Source: Posidonia oceanica
Taxonomy: Eukaryota > Streptophyta > Magnoliopsida > Alismatales > Posidoniaceae
Reading direction: 5' to 3'
Assembly: GCA_037176725.1 (NCBI GenBank)
Contig: JAZBRS010000049.1
Location: forward strand, 16,944,001 to 17,008,000
Length of the DNA: 64,000 nucleotides
Shown: in pieces, positions 1 to 9,599 of the stretch
Numbering within the stretch: the first letter of the stretch is position 1
How the letters are laid out: every line of letters starts with the position of its first letter
The notes under the pieces: model-generated
Databases searched by the model: none
Told to the model about the DNA's origin: nothing
What the model saw: the letters and a program-made list of their open reading frames with translations, nothing else
Position numbers and translations under genes: made by a program

Positions 1-1723
1 CATAGCGATGGCCGGTAATCGCCTCAGGTGCGTGAGCGGCCCGACTCCAGTGTAGTCCCCGCAGGAAGGGCATCCCCGTCTCGGGAACTGAAGGTGGGAT
101 GGGCCTCATGAAAGTAAAGTGGTCCCATACCCACATCTGTAAGTAAAAAGAAAGCAAATCACTAGTCGAGCATGCAAAGTAAATAATATTTGAAGCTTAC
201 ATAAGCAAAGAAAGTTTATATACCTGAAAGAATGGCAGGTTCCCGCCAAGCTGACGAGAACTACCATCGGAAAACTTGAAGAGCACGGTGTACAAGAACG
301 ACAGGCTCGCGGCTCCCCAAGCGTACTCCCCTACTCGATCTAAGTCGGCAAGTAGGGGCAGGAACACTGCCGAAACCCGCGAAGTAGCGTGGCTCAATAG
401 CAGGTCCCCAAATAGAACTAAAAGGAAAGCACGAAGCTGCTGATCCGCGTCCTCTCCAAGCTCTGTAGCAGTCTCCCGGGAGTCCTCGACGCACTGAACC
501 GCTGAGGTAGTAACAAAAAGGCGGGGCCCGTACATGATGACCCTTCTCCCCACCAACTCTGCCATCATAGAGGAGTAGTCGGAGTGTACTAGGCCAGTCA
601 CCGGACGTCCTGTCACCCGTAGGCCAGTCAGCCGGACCATGTCCTCCAGAAAAAGGACGAACTCGCCAACCCGGGTCACGAACGAGCTCATATGGGGGTG
701 GTAGCGCTCTACTGCAGACTCCAGAAGCCCCAACTCAAGCTGGAAAAGAGGAATGGACAATAAGTGTCCAAACCCCATCTGCCGAAGCCGCTCGTGCTGG
801 AAAGGCTCCAACATCCGGTAGCACCTGAGAACCTGACCCCAGTAACAGCGCACGACGGCGGGAGCCCAACTCTGCAAGAGAGAGGAAAATTGTCAGATCA
901 AGTCAAATATGATAATAAATTCCGAATGGAAAGTATGATTACCTGTCCTCTAGCCGCCAGTGTTGAAATCGCAAACTCGGCCCGGGCCGCATCCCTGCGC
1001 GGACTCGAAGCCTGCACCTCGTCACGGGGTATGTGAACCCGCGTGAAGTCTGGAGGAGTGCCAGCCTCACCCTCCGCCTCCAGGCAAACAAAGTCCTGGA
1101 TGCTCACATACCAGTTGTCGTCCTCAACCATCCCAGTAGCAGGAGGAGCAATAGCAGCGGGGACAGCCTCGGGAACTACCTCCTCTGACCCCGACTCCTC
1201 TGAATCCTCGCCAAGAGTGGCTGAAGAATCGGAATCCTCCGAACCACCAAAGGCGCTCGTCTCCTCGACACTCGTCGCCTCAGTCTCCATGACGCAAGTC
1301 GCCACCTCAGGCACGTCCACCGGTGCCGCCACCTCAGGCACATCCGTCGATGCCGCCGCCTTGGGCACGTCTGCTGGTGCCACCATCTCAGCCTCGTCTA
1401 TCGCCGGTGTCACTGCCTTCGGCACACTCACCGGAGTCGGCTCAGACCCGCCGGACGTCGACGGACCCTCCCCCTTCCGTGCCAACTTTTTGGGCCTCAT
1501 GTAGGACTTACCGAACCGTGGCATCAACTGCAGGAGGAGGAGCCAACAGCATTTGGTAACATATTCAGGGGAAGAAGAAGGAAAAGGGGAGAAGAGGAAA
1601 GCTTACCTCCACCCGCAGTCGCCCCTCATCGCCGGAATCGCCGGTCGCAGTGGCTGCAAACACCAGTCGCAGTGGCCACAAACGCCGCACACGCCTCTCT
1701 GCTGTAGCTCGTGCCCTAGCCAT
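1..1723 (-). CDS. Plant mobile domain (PMD) protein gene, 3' end cut by window edge
   Basis: Four exons read on the minus strand: 1723-1607, 1527-943, 871-224 and 136 to beyond base 1. The three short introns (79, 71 and 87 bp) have GT-AG ends, pyrimidine-rich acceptors, and all fall between codons. Exon 1 starts MARARATAERR. Exon 2 is a low-complexity Pro/Ala/Val/Glu/Ser linker. Exons 3 and 4 resemble the plant mobile (aminotransferase-like) domain, with LLSIPLFQLELGLLESAVER, a stretch matching the usual FLEDMVRLTGLRVTGRPVTG block, and WVWDHFTFMRPIPP. PMD proteins occur as host genes (MAIN/MAIL family) and inside transposons. This copy sits antisense just upstream of tandem repeats, a polypurine tract and an LTR, where Tat-lineage gypsy elements are known to carry extra antisense ORFs. 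I infer it is element-borne. No stop interrupts the visible frame. The domain call comes from pattern recognition and was not searched. Confidence 0.72.
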
Positions 1724-2190
1724 TGATTGCGTGGAAGCGCCGCTCACTGTCGCACGCCAGAGAAGCTCGAAGACGGAGGAGAGGCCGCTATCGCCGGAAA
1801 AGAAGAAAAAAGAAGTTAAGAGCGGGAAAATGAGGAGGCCAGGGGAGCACACTGTGTTAAAGGGCCCCGAGACGTTCGACGCTACAATTATTTACATCAT
1901 ACATTGGACGCAGAGAGGAATAGCATCGTACACCCAGAAGACAGTTTAAACGTTGGACGCAGAAATACATTACGTCCTACGTTGGACGCAGATAGTTGTT
2001 GCGTCCTACACTTCAGAGCGATTTAAAATGCTAAATGTCACCAGGCAACCTCCAGATCAATTCTCTTCCAATACCAGAGGCTTCTACAAGCTAGAATGCG
2101 CATGGGGATGATGCCATGATAATTTTTGAACCCCCGGACAAATCAAAATCTCTTGGAGCATAACCGGGCAAACAAAGCAAAGAAGTATCC
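1724..2190. other. Non-coding stretch upstream of the PMD gene, with TTGGACGC inverted repeats
   Basis: No gene is supported here. TTGGACGC occurs at 1904, 1953 and 1982, with GCGTCCTA or ACGTCCTA partners at about 1972 and 2001. Together they make an inverted-repeat module like those found in the LTRs further right. If the PMD gene is transcribed, its promoter should lie here; I see no clear TATA box. Confidence 0.5.
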
Positions 2191-2345
2191 TTTTTTTCCT
2201 TGGGCAACCCCCTTGGTGATTTTTTCAGTTTCCCTTGGGCAACCCCCTTGGCGATGTTTTGATTCGATTTTTCCTTGGGCAACCCCCTCGACATGTTTCA
2301 TTTCAGTTTTTCCCTAGACAACCCCCTCGACAAGTCTTTTAAATT
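2190..2345. repeat. Tandem repeat, CTTGGGCAACCCCCTTGG type, about four copies
   Basis: Four imperfect copies of a 40-55 bp unit share CTTGGGCAACCCCCTYGRC followed by a T-rich spacer. This is the first of a stack of unrelated tandem arrays between the PMD gene and the LTR at 4135. Such arrays are common between pol and the 3' LTR in Tat-lineage gypsy elements. Confidence 0.85.
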
Positions 2346-2374
2346 TTAGTTCTATCCCTTTAACCAACACCCAA

Positions 2375-2712
2375 AGGTCAATCATTGAGTGTTGGATAAT
2401 CTAGCTTAATCCTTGAGTGTTGGATAATCCGGTCAATCCATGAGTGTTGGATAATCCAGCTCGATCCTTGAGTGATGAATGTTTGATCCAGCTCAATCCT
2501 TGAGTGTTGGATAATCCAGCTCGATCCTTGAGTGTTGGATAATCTAGCTCGATCCTTGAGTGTTGGATAAATCCAGCTCGATCCTTGAGTGTTGAATAAT
2601 CCAGCTCGATCCTTGAGTGTTGGATGTTTGATCCAGCTCAATTCTTGAGTGATGGATGTCTGATCCAGCTCATTTTTCTCTGAGTGTTGAATGTTTGATC
2701 CAGCTCAAGTCT
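2375..2712. repeat. Tandem repeat, 29-33 bp TCCTTGAGTGTTGGATAAT unit
   Basis: About eleven copies of a unit built on CTTGAGTGTTGGATAATCC followed by AGCTCGAT, with small indels and the variant ending TGATGGATGTTTGATCC. Reading frames through it are periodic and are not taken as genes. Confidence 0.9.
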
Positions 2713-2762
2713 TTTAAATCTCAGTTCGCCCCCCTTGGGTAACCCCCTCGGCAAGTCTTTTA

Positions 2763-3078
2763 GTTAAACCCCGGAGCATAACCGAGTCATCAAAGTAAAG
2801 AACCTCGGAGCATAATCGGGTCACCAAAGCAAAGAACCCCGGAGCATAACCGGGTCACCAAAGCAAAGAACCCCGGAGCATAACCGGGTCACCAAAGCAA
2901 AGAGCCTTGGAGCATAACTGGGTCATCAAAGCAAAGAACCCCAGAGCATAACCGGGTCATCAAAGCAAAGAACCCCGGAGCATGACCGGGCCACCAAAGC
3001 AAAGAACCCGGAGCACAACCGAATAAACAAAGCAAGACAATCCAAAAGCAGGTACCCCGGAGCACCACCGGGTTAACA
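2763..3078. repeat. Tandem repeat, about 34 bp CCCCGGAGCATAACCGGGTC unit
   Basis: Nine or so copies of a unit starting CCCCGGAGCATAACCGGGTC and ending in CAAAGCAAAGAA. The CCCCGG and CCGGGT halves of each unit can pair, so every unit is a small potential hairpin. The same words reappear singly near 2148-2180, before the array. Confidence 0.9.
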
Positions 3079-3083
3079 AAGCA

Positions 3084-3575
3084 AAGCCAACGGTATTAGT
3101 GGATCCATTGTTCACTAACTCCCAGGTCAGAAGATGACAGTCTCTGTCGAAAATGTAGGCAACATTCGATGAAAGGACACCTGATTTTGGCGAATCAAGC
3201 CAACGGTATTAGTGGACCCCTCGTTCACTAACTCCCGGGTCGGAGGATGACGGTCCCCGTCGAGAATGTAGGCAACATTCGATGAAATAACACTTGATTC
3301 TGACGAGTAAAGCCAACGGTATTAGTGGACTCATCGTTCATTAATTCCGGGTCACAAGACGACGGTCTCTGTCGAGAATGTAGGCAACATTCGATGAAAG
3401 ATACCTGATTGTGACCAATAGAGCCAACGCGGTCAGCGGAGAAGAGATCAATCCCCTTTTGCCTGGGAGCATCATACACCTCTCACTCACTAACCCGTGG
3501 GTCATAAAACGACGGTTCCCATGAAGAGTGTAGGCTACGCTCAAGGAAAGGATACCTGATTATGACGATTTGCAT
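3084..3575. repeat. Tandem repeat, about 113 bp AGCCAACGGTATTAGTGGA unit, four copies
   Basis: Units begin near 3084, 3197, 3310 and 3420. Each contains TTCACTAACTCCCGGGTC, GACGGTCTCTGTCGA and GTAGGCAACATTCGATGAAA. The last copy is the most diverged. Confidence 0.88.
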
Positions 3576-3789
3576 TCATGCATGTGTCAGTCCGCCTCAG
3601 GTGATGTGAAAAATTCCTGAGCCAACCCGGTATACAAATTAAAACCGGTAATGATGGAGGAACCTCATTATCTAGGGTCATGCATTGCATATCATGATCA
3701 CCTCCTTCGCATTCCCGTCAACACGCATCCATGCATAGCGTATTTTATTGCATTCGCATTGAGTGGTCGTCGGAAGCATTAGCTATCCA
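3576..3789. other. Short stretch between tandem arrays, no gene seen
   Basis: It contains the GAGCCAACCCGG word of the preceding array once and ATGCAT-rich sequence. Nothing else is recognised. Confidence 0.5.
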
Positions 3790-3995
3790 TCCTTTTAGTT
3801 TGACCTCACGGGCAACCCCCGTGGCAGTGTCTTTAGTTTTACCCCCACGGGCAATTCCCGTGGCAAGTCTTTTAGTTTGACCCTCGCGGGCAATCCCCGT
3901 GGCAAGTCTTTTAGTTTGACCCCCATGGGCAACCTCCGCGGTCATGTCGTTACTTTGTTCCCCTTGGGCAATCCCCTTGACCGTGTTTCTTTAGC
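3790..3995. repeat. Tandem repeat, about 40 bp CACGGGCAATCCCCGTGGCA unit, five copies
   Basis: Five copies of a unit combining TTTTAGTTTGACCCC with CACGGGCAATCCCCGTGGCA. The CACGGG and CCCGTG arms form a hairpin in each unit. The array ends about 125 bp before the polypurine tract. Confidence 0.88.
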
Positions 3996-4119
3996 CGACC
4001 CTCATTGTGTCTCGTCCAAGTCTGGTGGCAGTAGGCATTGGATTCATTTAGGATCTCCAGGTAGCGCCACACGGGGGTATCATCTTGCCTTGTAGATAGC
4101 TTCGTGCCGAAGCCATCTT

Positions 4120-4134
4120 CAAGGAGGAGCAATC
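4120..4134 (+). promoter_or_regulatory. Polypurine tract of Tat-like element A
   Basis: A purine-rich CAAGGAGGAGCAATC directly precedes the LTR start TGTAAATACCCC. It matches the arrangement at 7654-7667, where AAGGAGGGGCATT precedes TGTTGACACCCC. Such a tract primes plus-strand DNA synthesis, so the LTR to its right is a 3' LTR of a plus-oriented element. Confidence 0.7.
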
Positions 4135-4290
4135 TGTAAATACCCCATTTTGGCACTCTCTTAATGGTAGTGTAGTCTGTTGCATTAGGTCACCTCTAGA
4201 AGCTCTTTGCCCAGCTCAAGTACTCTCATCTAACCTATTGACACTTGTCCCTGTGATTGAGAGGTCAGAATTGGCAAGTTTGCATTTGAG

Positions 4291-4354
4291 TGTGTTGGAC
4301 ACTGGATACCCTAGCGTCCAATGTTGGACGTTGTGAATCATGGTGTCCAACAAC
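4291..4354. repeat. Paired inverted-repeat module (TTGGACG/CGTCCAA), copy in LTR A
   Basis: Two head-to-head hairpins lie end to end: GTGTTGGACACT ... AGCGTCCAA, then TTGGACGTTG ... GTGTCCAACA. At the centre is the near-perfect palindrome CGTCCAATGTTGGACG. The same architecture recurs at 4523, 7864, 8581, 8812 and 9055. Confidence 0.85.
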
Positions 4355-4522
4355 CTGGTTTTCTGTTTTCCCAAACTTGCCATATTTGGCTGAAATCAAA
4401 TTTCGTGCTTTGCCTCCACTAAAGGTCCTTTAACCAGTCAAGGCCTTAATTGGCTTTAATGATCACTAATCAGCCACCTATTGGGGAATATTCTTTGATC
4501 CTGGCATCTTTGCTTCGGAGGG

Positions 4523-4584
4523 TCGTTGGACGCTGTGAGTTCCAGCAGCCAACGTTGGACGTTGTAACGGTCAGTGTCCAACAC
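4523..4584. repeat. Paired inverted-repeat module, second copy in LTR A
   Basis: TCGTTGGACGCTG ... CAGCCAACGTTGGACGTTG ... AGTGTCCAACAC. The outer and inner arms follow the same plan as the module at 4291; the spacers between the arms differ. Confidence 0.85.
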
Positions 4585-4645
4585 TTCTGAAACAGGAAAG
4601 TTGCTGACTTGGCCTTTGTGTCCTTATTTGTTCCTCCCCTGCTTC

Positions 4646-4653
4646 TATAAAAG
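4646..4653 (+). promoter_or_regulatory. TATA box of LTR A
   Basis: TATAAAAG lies about 510 bp into the LTR, followed by GC-rich sequence. This is the expected position for the Pol II promoter at the U3/R boundary of a plant LTR. Confidence 0.55.
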
Positions 4654-5382
4654 CGGGGGTACCCCCACTAGGTCAGGGGGATGGAGGACGGATTTAGAAG
4701 GGATTTTTGAGGATTTTCTTGAGAGAGGAACACAATTTTAGAAGAATTATTGAGAGCAAGTAGAAAGTGTTTTGAGCTAGAATCTTGAGAGAAGTTATGT
4801 AGAGAAAGAGTTTTTGAGAGAGCTTGAGTCCTCCTCTGTCATCAGTGACATCATGTCGACACTTCTTGCATTCTGTGCATAGATAAAAAGGGGGCTCTCT
4901 TTAGTTTTCCTTTTCTTTTCATATCATATGTTTAATTTCGTAGTATAGCAAAGCATTTCGTTTCATATATTGTTGTAGCTAGGCATTCTTACTTAGTTGC
5001 AACCGGGGGGATAAAACCCCTCGGGTAAGTATTCCTCCTTTCATTTCATGTTAATTTTCAATTTGCTTTGAATCATATATTACGCTTTATTAATCCGCAT
5101 CTTTAAAATCTGTTTTACAAGGAAAAGAAGAAGAAGAAGAAACTCACCAAACACGGGCACCCTTGGGCAACGCAGGCGTTATCCCAAGGTAGCAGAACCC
5201 ACAACCATATCACATCTCCCAAGGCATCTCGAGGACCGACGAAAGCGAACCGAAAGTGGCGATCACACCAATTCCATCACCTGTGGAGTGACGGAGTTGG
5301 ATACAAAAAGGAGACCCCGAGAAAGAGCAAATAAAACCAAAACAAGCCTCTTCTCCTCCAAAACCCCATATCCATAGACATA

Positions 5383-5600
5383 TTAGCGCAGAAATTTCTC
5401 CTGAACCATCCTGAAGTCATTGAGATCATATGCTGTGAGCATGTTGAACCATCCCAGTGCTTCTCCTTCCAAGCTCTTAAAGAAGAGGTAGATTATAAGC
5501 CCGTTATCATATTGATAGGGCAGAAGCATCCTCTCGGCATCAGCTGCTTTTAATCCTAAGCCACCAAAAAATGCATGCATAGTAACCTATCTTCCCTTCT
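5383..5600 (-). pseudogene. Retrotransposon gag fragment
   Basis: A 65-codon minus-strand frame ends in FFKSLEGEALGWFNMLTAYD followed by a short stretch ending EKFLR and a stop. The pattern of a hydrophobic run, SLxGxAxxWF and KFL is typical of the Retrotrans_gag domain. It is only a fragment: the upstream frame is broken near 5590 and nothing gag-like continues past the stop at 5383. Its strand is opposite to LTRs A and B, so it belongs to a third element or an inverted piece. Confidence 0.55.
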
Positions 5601-7653
5601 CCATATTTTCGAAAATCGGAGTCAAGGACGAGCGCTTTTTGCCTAACCTTGCTCAGAGGCTCTGCGCTTTTCAAATTTTACCGCCCACCACGTTGGATAG
5701 GTCCGTGATGACCGGCATGTCCCTTGTTTGTCACCCTGTGATGTTGCATTGCATGCCCGCACTGAGACCATTGCACACCCACCACGAGGGATTCCTGTTT
5801 TCTCCTCTGCATCATCAAGCATTCCTATGCACCGGGCTGGCAGCCCTAACTGCTCGGTTGACGTCCATCAAAATGTCATTATCGGGTTGATATCCCTAAC
5901 TAGTCGGCGATGAGTCTGTTAACTCCTCCCTGGGCTGGCAGCCCTAACTGCTCGGCGATGGGTCCGTTAACCTATCATTCTGCATTTCCCTCTGCATTAT
6001 CCCATTGCATTCCCCACCGGCATTGCACGTCGCATGGTGAACCCTTGCATCCACCTCACTGCATCCGGGCTGGTATCCCTAACTACTCGGCTGGCAAACT
6101 CGTTAGTTTTGTCTCCACCGTGCATTTCGATGCCAAGGGCGGTTCAGCTGTCCCCTGGTATCTCCATCGATACCAGGGGCATCTTTATTTTGGCTACCCT
6201 CTGGTATCACATTTCCATCTGCATCGGGCTAACATCCCTAACTGTTACGAGAGCATCTACGGACCTCTGCTACACCTTCGGGTATGGTATCCCCGTTGCA
6301 TTCGTGGTTACAAATCGTCCCGCTTGTCACCACCTCTTGTGCCTGGTAGATTCACTGGCTTGTCACCGCCTTTGATGCCAAGGGCGCTTCGGCTACCCCC
6401 TGATATCATTCCTGATACCAAGGGCATCTCTTTTTGCTGCCCTTTGGTATCATCTCACCCTCATTTGGGCTGGCATCGCCAACTATCGTGGGAGCGTCTA
6501 CGGACCTCTGCCGCACCTTCTGGTTCGGTATTTCCGCTCCTTTCCACCCTCATCCGGGCTGATAGCCCTAACTATCCGGTGATGAGTCCGTCAACTCCTC
6601 GCGGGCTGATAGCCCTAACTATCCAGTGATGAGTCCGTTAACTCCTCGTGGGCCGATACTCTCCAACTATCCGATGATGAGTCCGTGAACTCCTCGTGGG
6701 CCGATACTCCCCAACTATCCGGCGGTAGGTCCGTTAACTTACCACCCCTTCGTCGTAGTGTAATAGCATTCTGTTGCATATCATGGCATATCAATAGCAT
6801 ATCATTGCATAACATCATGTAGCTTCTTTGTATCTCCCTGTAGAGTCAGTCCTAGAACTACATTCCATCATCACACGGACATCGCATGCTTAAGATCCGA
6901 ACCCCTGGTCCGCGTATTGCTTAAGGTACCATCCTCAGCACCCGCAAGACTTTCGCAGCTTGCCGGCTTCGGGTGGCACCAGCAGTTGTGTGCGGCCTAG
7001 GATCGTTTTCTCGGTTCCGCGTGCCCGACGTCCCACTATATATACCTTGCATTTCACTGCATAACATTCCATACATAGCATTCTTATTGCGCTGCTACTC
7101 CTCTGTAGTCATTACACCAGCTTCTGCCTTCCGTTTTCCCGAACATGGCATACTTAGGAAATCGAACCCCTGGTATGCACATTGCTAGGAGGCGTCCCCT
7201 GCAACGCAAAAACTTCCTAACAGTTTTGCCTGCTTTGAATGATGCCTGCGGTAGTGCACGGCCCCGGATCGCTTCCTTGGCGTTACGTGCCTGCCACCGC
7301 ATGCACATTCACAACACCTTACATTTGACAACAAGTCCGCGCTGAGGCTACTTTGGCCTAAAGCACCTTAAAATCATCCGGCTTTCCCTAAGTACTGCCT
7401 GACGATGCCCCCCACACCACGTGCATGCATCACCTGTTTTCCCCCCAGTGGAGTACAGCTTGATGAGCGTTAGTGTAAGCATCACATTAGCGTAAGCATT
7501 GCATTTGCATCTTCATTGCGGCGGCGAGTCATGATTTTCGATGTACCCACCGAATAAGTGACTCAGGCCTACAGTAACTTTGCGCTCCTACCGGTGTCAG
7601 GAGGGATGTCTAGTCTACCTTGAGCAGCGGCCTTGGTCCCCTTGACCTCGCTC
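5601..7653 (+). mobile_element. 3' non-coding region of Tat-like element B, rich in tandem repeats
   Basis: This stretch leads directly into a polypurine tract and an LTR start. It has no intact gene. From 5820 to 6760 it holds many copies of GGGCTGRTAGCCCTAACT followed by a YCGGYGATGAGTCCGTTAAC word, spaced about 45 bp where contiguous. A longer unit, beginning GATGCCAAGGGCG and ending CTACGGACCTCTGC, occurs twice (about 6130-6270 and 6370-6515). A second pair of related blocks, each with GAACCCCTGGT, lies at 6880-7050 and 7140-7280. Stop-free frames here are by-products of the repeats. Confidence 0.65.
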
Positions 7654-7666
7654 AAGGAGGGGCATT
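7654..7666 (+). promoter_or_regulatory. Polypurine tract of Tat-like element B
   Basis: AAGGAGGGGCATT lies directly before TGTTGACACCCC. It is the stronger of the two tracts in the left region and fixes the plus orientation of element B. Confidence 0.75.
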
Positions 7667-7863
7667 TGTTGACACCCCATTTTGACTGCCTGGAAGATGG
7701 ACTCTCCTACAAGCTCGCTTGGACTCTTGGATGGCTCTGTCTCTTTCAAACCCACCCTAAAACATCACCTAAACCCCAAAACCATCACCCAACTTAAACC
7801 TAAGCCCAAAGCCCACACTTAGCCAAGGCCCAAGCCCAAATTTCAGCCTTTGGCCTCCTGCGC

Positions 7864-7925
7864 TCATTGGACGCAAGCATGGGTTGCGTCCAATGTTGGA
7901 CACAACCTGTGTTGGCATCCAATGC
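7864..7925. repeat. Paired inverted-repeat module, LTR B copy 1
   Basis: ATTGGACGCAAGC ... GTTGCGTCCAATGTTGGACAC followed by AACCTGTGTTGGCATCCAAT. The core is a palindrome with 12-nt arms interrupted by one mismatch around a TG centre. Confidence 0.85.
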
Positions 7926-8580
7926 GTCGGGAGTTGCAACGGCCAACTCTGCCTCTGGTTCACCGCCTCCGTCCACTCCACTGCCTGTACAGCACTTACT
8001 AGCCATCCCCTCGCCTTACTACAGCCACCCACTAGCTGCCAAGCCGAGTTACTCCCCTGCCAGGGCGTCATTTCCTCCACTGGCGGCCTTCCCGCTCTCA
8101 CCACCCTCATTGCCACCGCTGCCTGCCACCGCGACTTTGGCGACCGCTGAACGAGCCCACTTACTCGCCTGACACTCCTGCGTGGCCTCCCACTCACAGC
8201 AACCTCTGCCACGGCCTGCCAACCTCTGCCCAAGTCGCTGCCATGCGCAGAACCCATCAGACCAAAACCATGCAAGCACCCCACTTCACACACACAGATC
8301 TCCCCACACTTGTGCTCCTAGAAATTGAGCGACACCCAGAGCTTGAGTGATCTCCCATGCACCTTCCCAAGCCTCCAGCCCACTCTCCTGACCTCCCAGC
8401 ACCTTCCAGGAGCTCGCCGGAGTTGCCTCTACCGCCACCTTCCGTGATGCCCTTACTTCATGTGTTTGCTTGATATATGCTTTCATGTATGTGCCTAGCC
8501 CTCTTAGCAGTTGATCCCAAGTTTGCTTGGCCTTTTTTTCTGACTTTTATGCAGGGTTTTGTATATCTGTGCCTTCCCTT

Positions 8581-8640
8581 GTGTTGGAAGCAGGCAGTCC
8601 TTGAGTCCTACATAGGGCGCAGGTGATTCTTGCGTCCAAC
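8581..8640. repeat. Paired inverted-repeat module, LTR B copy 2 (degenerate)
   Basis: GTGTTGGAAGCAGG opens the module and TTGCGTCCAAC closes it. The central palindrome has decayed to GAGTCCTACATAGGGCGC. Spacing matches the other copies. Confidence 0.65.
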
Positions 8641-8811
8641 ATTCTGTTTGTGTTTCTTTCCTTGCATGCTTTGCAAATGCTCTCTTTCTTGGATTTTTAT
8701 GTGATCCATGTTTGCATGCTTACCCCTAGCTTATTTACAGTAACCTAAATGCATGTCTCTGTGATTTTTCTATCAGTTTGTATGCCTTTTCTCCATGTAT
8801 CTGTTTGTAGA

Positions 8812-8873
8812 GTGTTGGACGTAGAGTGCTTCAACGTCCAGTGTTGGACGCTATGTACTCTGGCGTCCAACAC
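8812..8873. repeat. Paired inverted-repeat module, LTR B copy 3
   Basis: GTGTTGGACGTAG ... CAACGTCCAGTGTTGGACGC followed by TATG ... TGGCGTCCAACAC. The outer arms GTGTTGGACG and CGTCCAACAC are perfectly complementary. Confidence 0.88.
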
Positions 8874-9054
8874 CCTGTAATGCTTAAATCAAGTTCTATG
8901 CTTGCATGCTGCCCTTAAATCATTTCTGGTTTGTTGCCTTGACTGCCTTGCATGATCTGCATATCTGCCATTGCTCCATTGCATTTGCATCGCATTCATA
9001 CATCTTAGAATGCATGATTTACAATTGCATGTTTTCTGCTGTTTGCCATCTGTC

Positions 9055-9116
9055 TGTGTTAGACGCCCTTTGGTCCTGCTTCCAACATTGGACATAGGTA
9101 ATGCTGCGTCCAACAC
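9055..9116. repeat. Paired inverted-repeat module, LTR B copy 4
   Basis: GTGTTAGACGCCC ... CTTCCAACATTGGACATAGG ... CTGCGTCCAACAC. The outer arms differ by one base. Confidence 0.8.
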
Positions 9117-9599
9117 TTACAGTTGGCTGAATGTCGTTTTAAAGCGCCAATTTGGTTTCGCTCGCCGTTTTCCGTGTTTTATTGCCTCTGATACATGCTT
9201 TGACACCTGTGCATGCTGCTAGACCCCTGTTTCCCGGTTTTGCGCCTCGCATCGCCCGTTTTCCCGTGGTTTACCACATCGGCTTTCTTTCCCCTTTGCA
9301 TGTCGCTTGCATCGTGTGGTTTTACTCAGCTTTTCGGCCTTTGTTTGCTTTCCCCTTTGCATGTCGACTTGCATTGTATGGTTTTATCGGTATTTTGTTT
9401 TATCGCCTGCATTTGCATTAGGGTAGTGATGCTTACTGCTTAGAGTTCTCATGAACTAGGGTTCGCCCGATTCGGAACACAGGCAGCGCTGCTGAATACA
9501 TAGGCTACATGTTTAATTTCCCATGCATGGCATTCAGGCATTTAGACACTAAAGCATTCATAGCATGGCATAGCACTCATCGCCCCATGGGCGTACAGT

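Larger units (their letters stand above)
4135..5306 (+). mobile_element. 3' LTR of Tat-like Ty3/gypsy element A (right end approximate)
   Basis: It starts TGTAAATACCCCATTTTGG, close to the TGTTGACACCCCATTTTG start of the LTR at 7667. It carries a TATA box (4646-4653), two TTGGACGC hairpin modules (4291-4354 and 4523-4584), and a GTGGCGATCACACC word near 5253 that corresponds to GTGGCGACTCC in the other Tat-like LTRs here. The right end is uncertain. I place it near 5306, where GGATACA is followed by an A-rich junction. Confidence 0.55.

Noticed and set aside
2375..3078. Regular direct repeats considered as a CRISPR array
   Set aside because: Repeats are contiguous and imperfect, with no unique spacers, and the genome is a plant.
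5910..6629. 239-codon plus-strand frame with His/Pro-rich repeats
   Set aside because: Generated by the tandem repeats in the 3' non-coding region of element B.
5820..6760. Repeated CCCTAAC words, reminiscent of telomeric CCCTAAA
   Set aside because: They occur once per 45-bp unit and are not contiguous, so they are not a telomeric array.
7769..8293. 174-codon minus-strand frame
   Set aside because: Lies wholly inside LTR B and overlaps a hairpin module; no recognisable protein.
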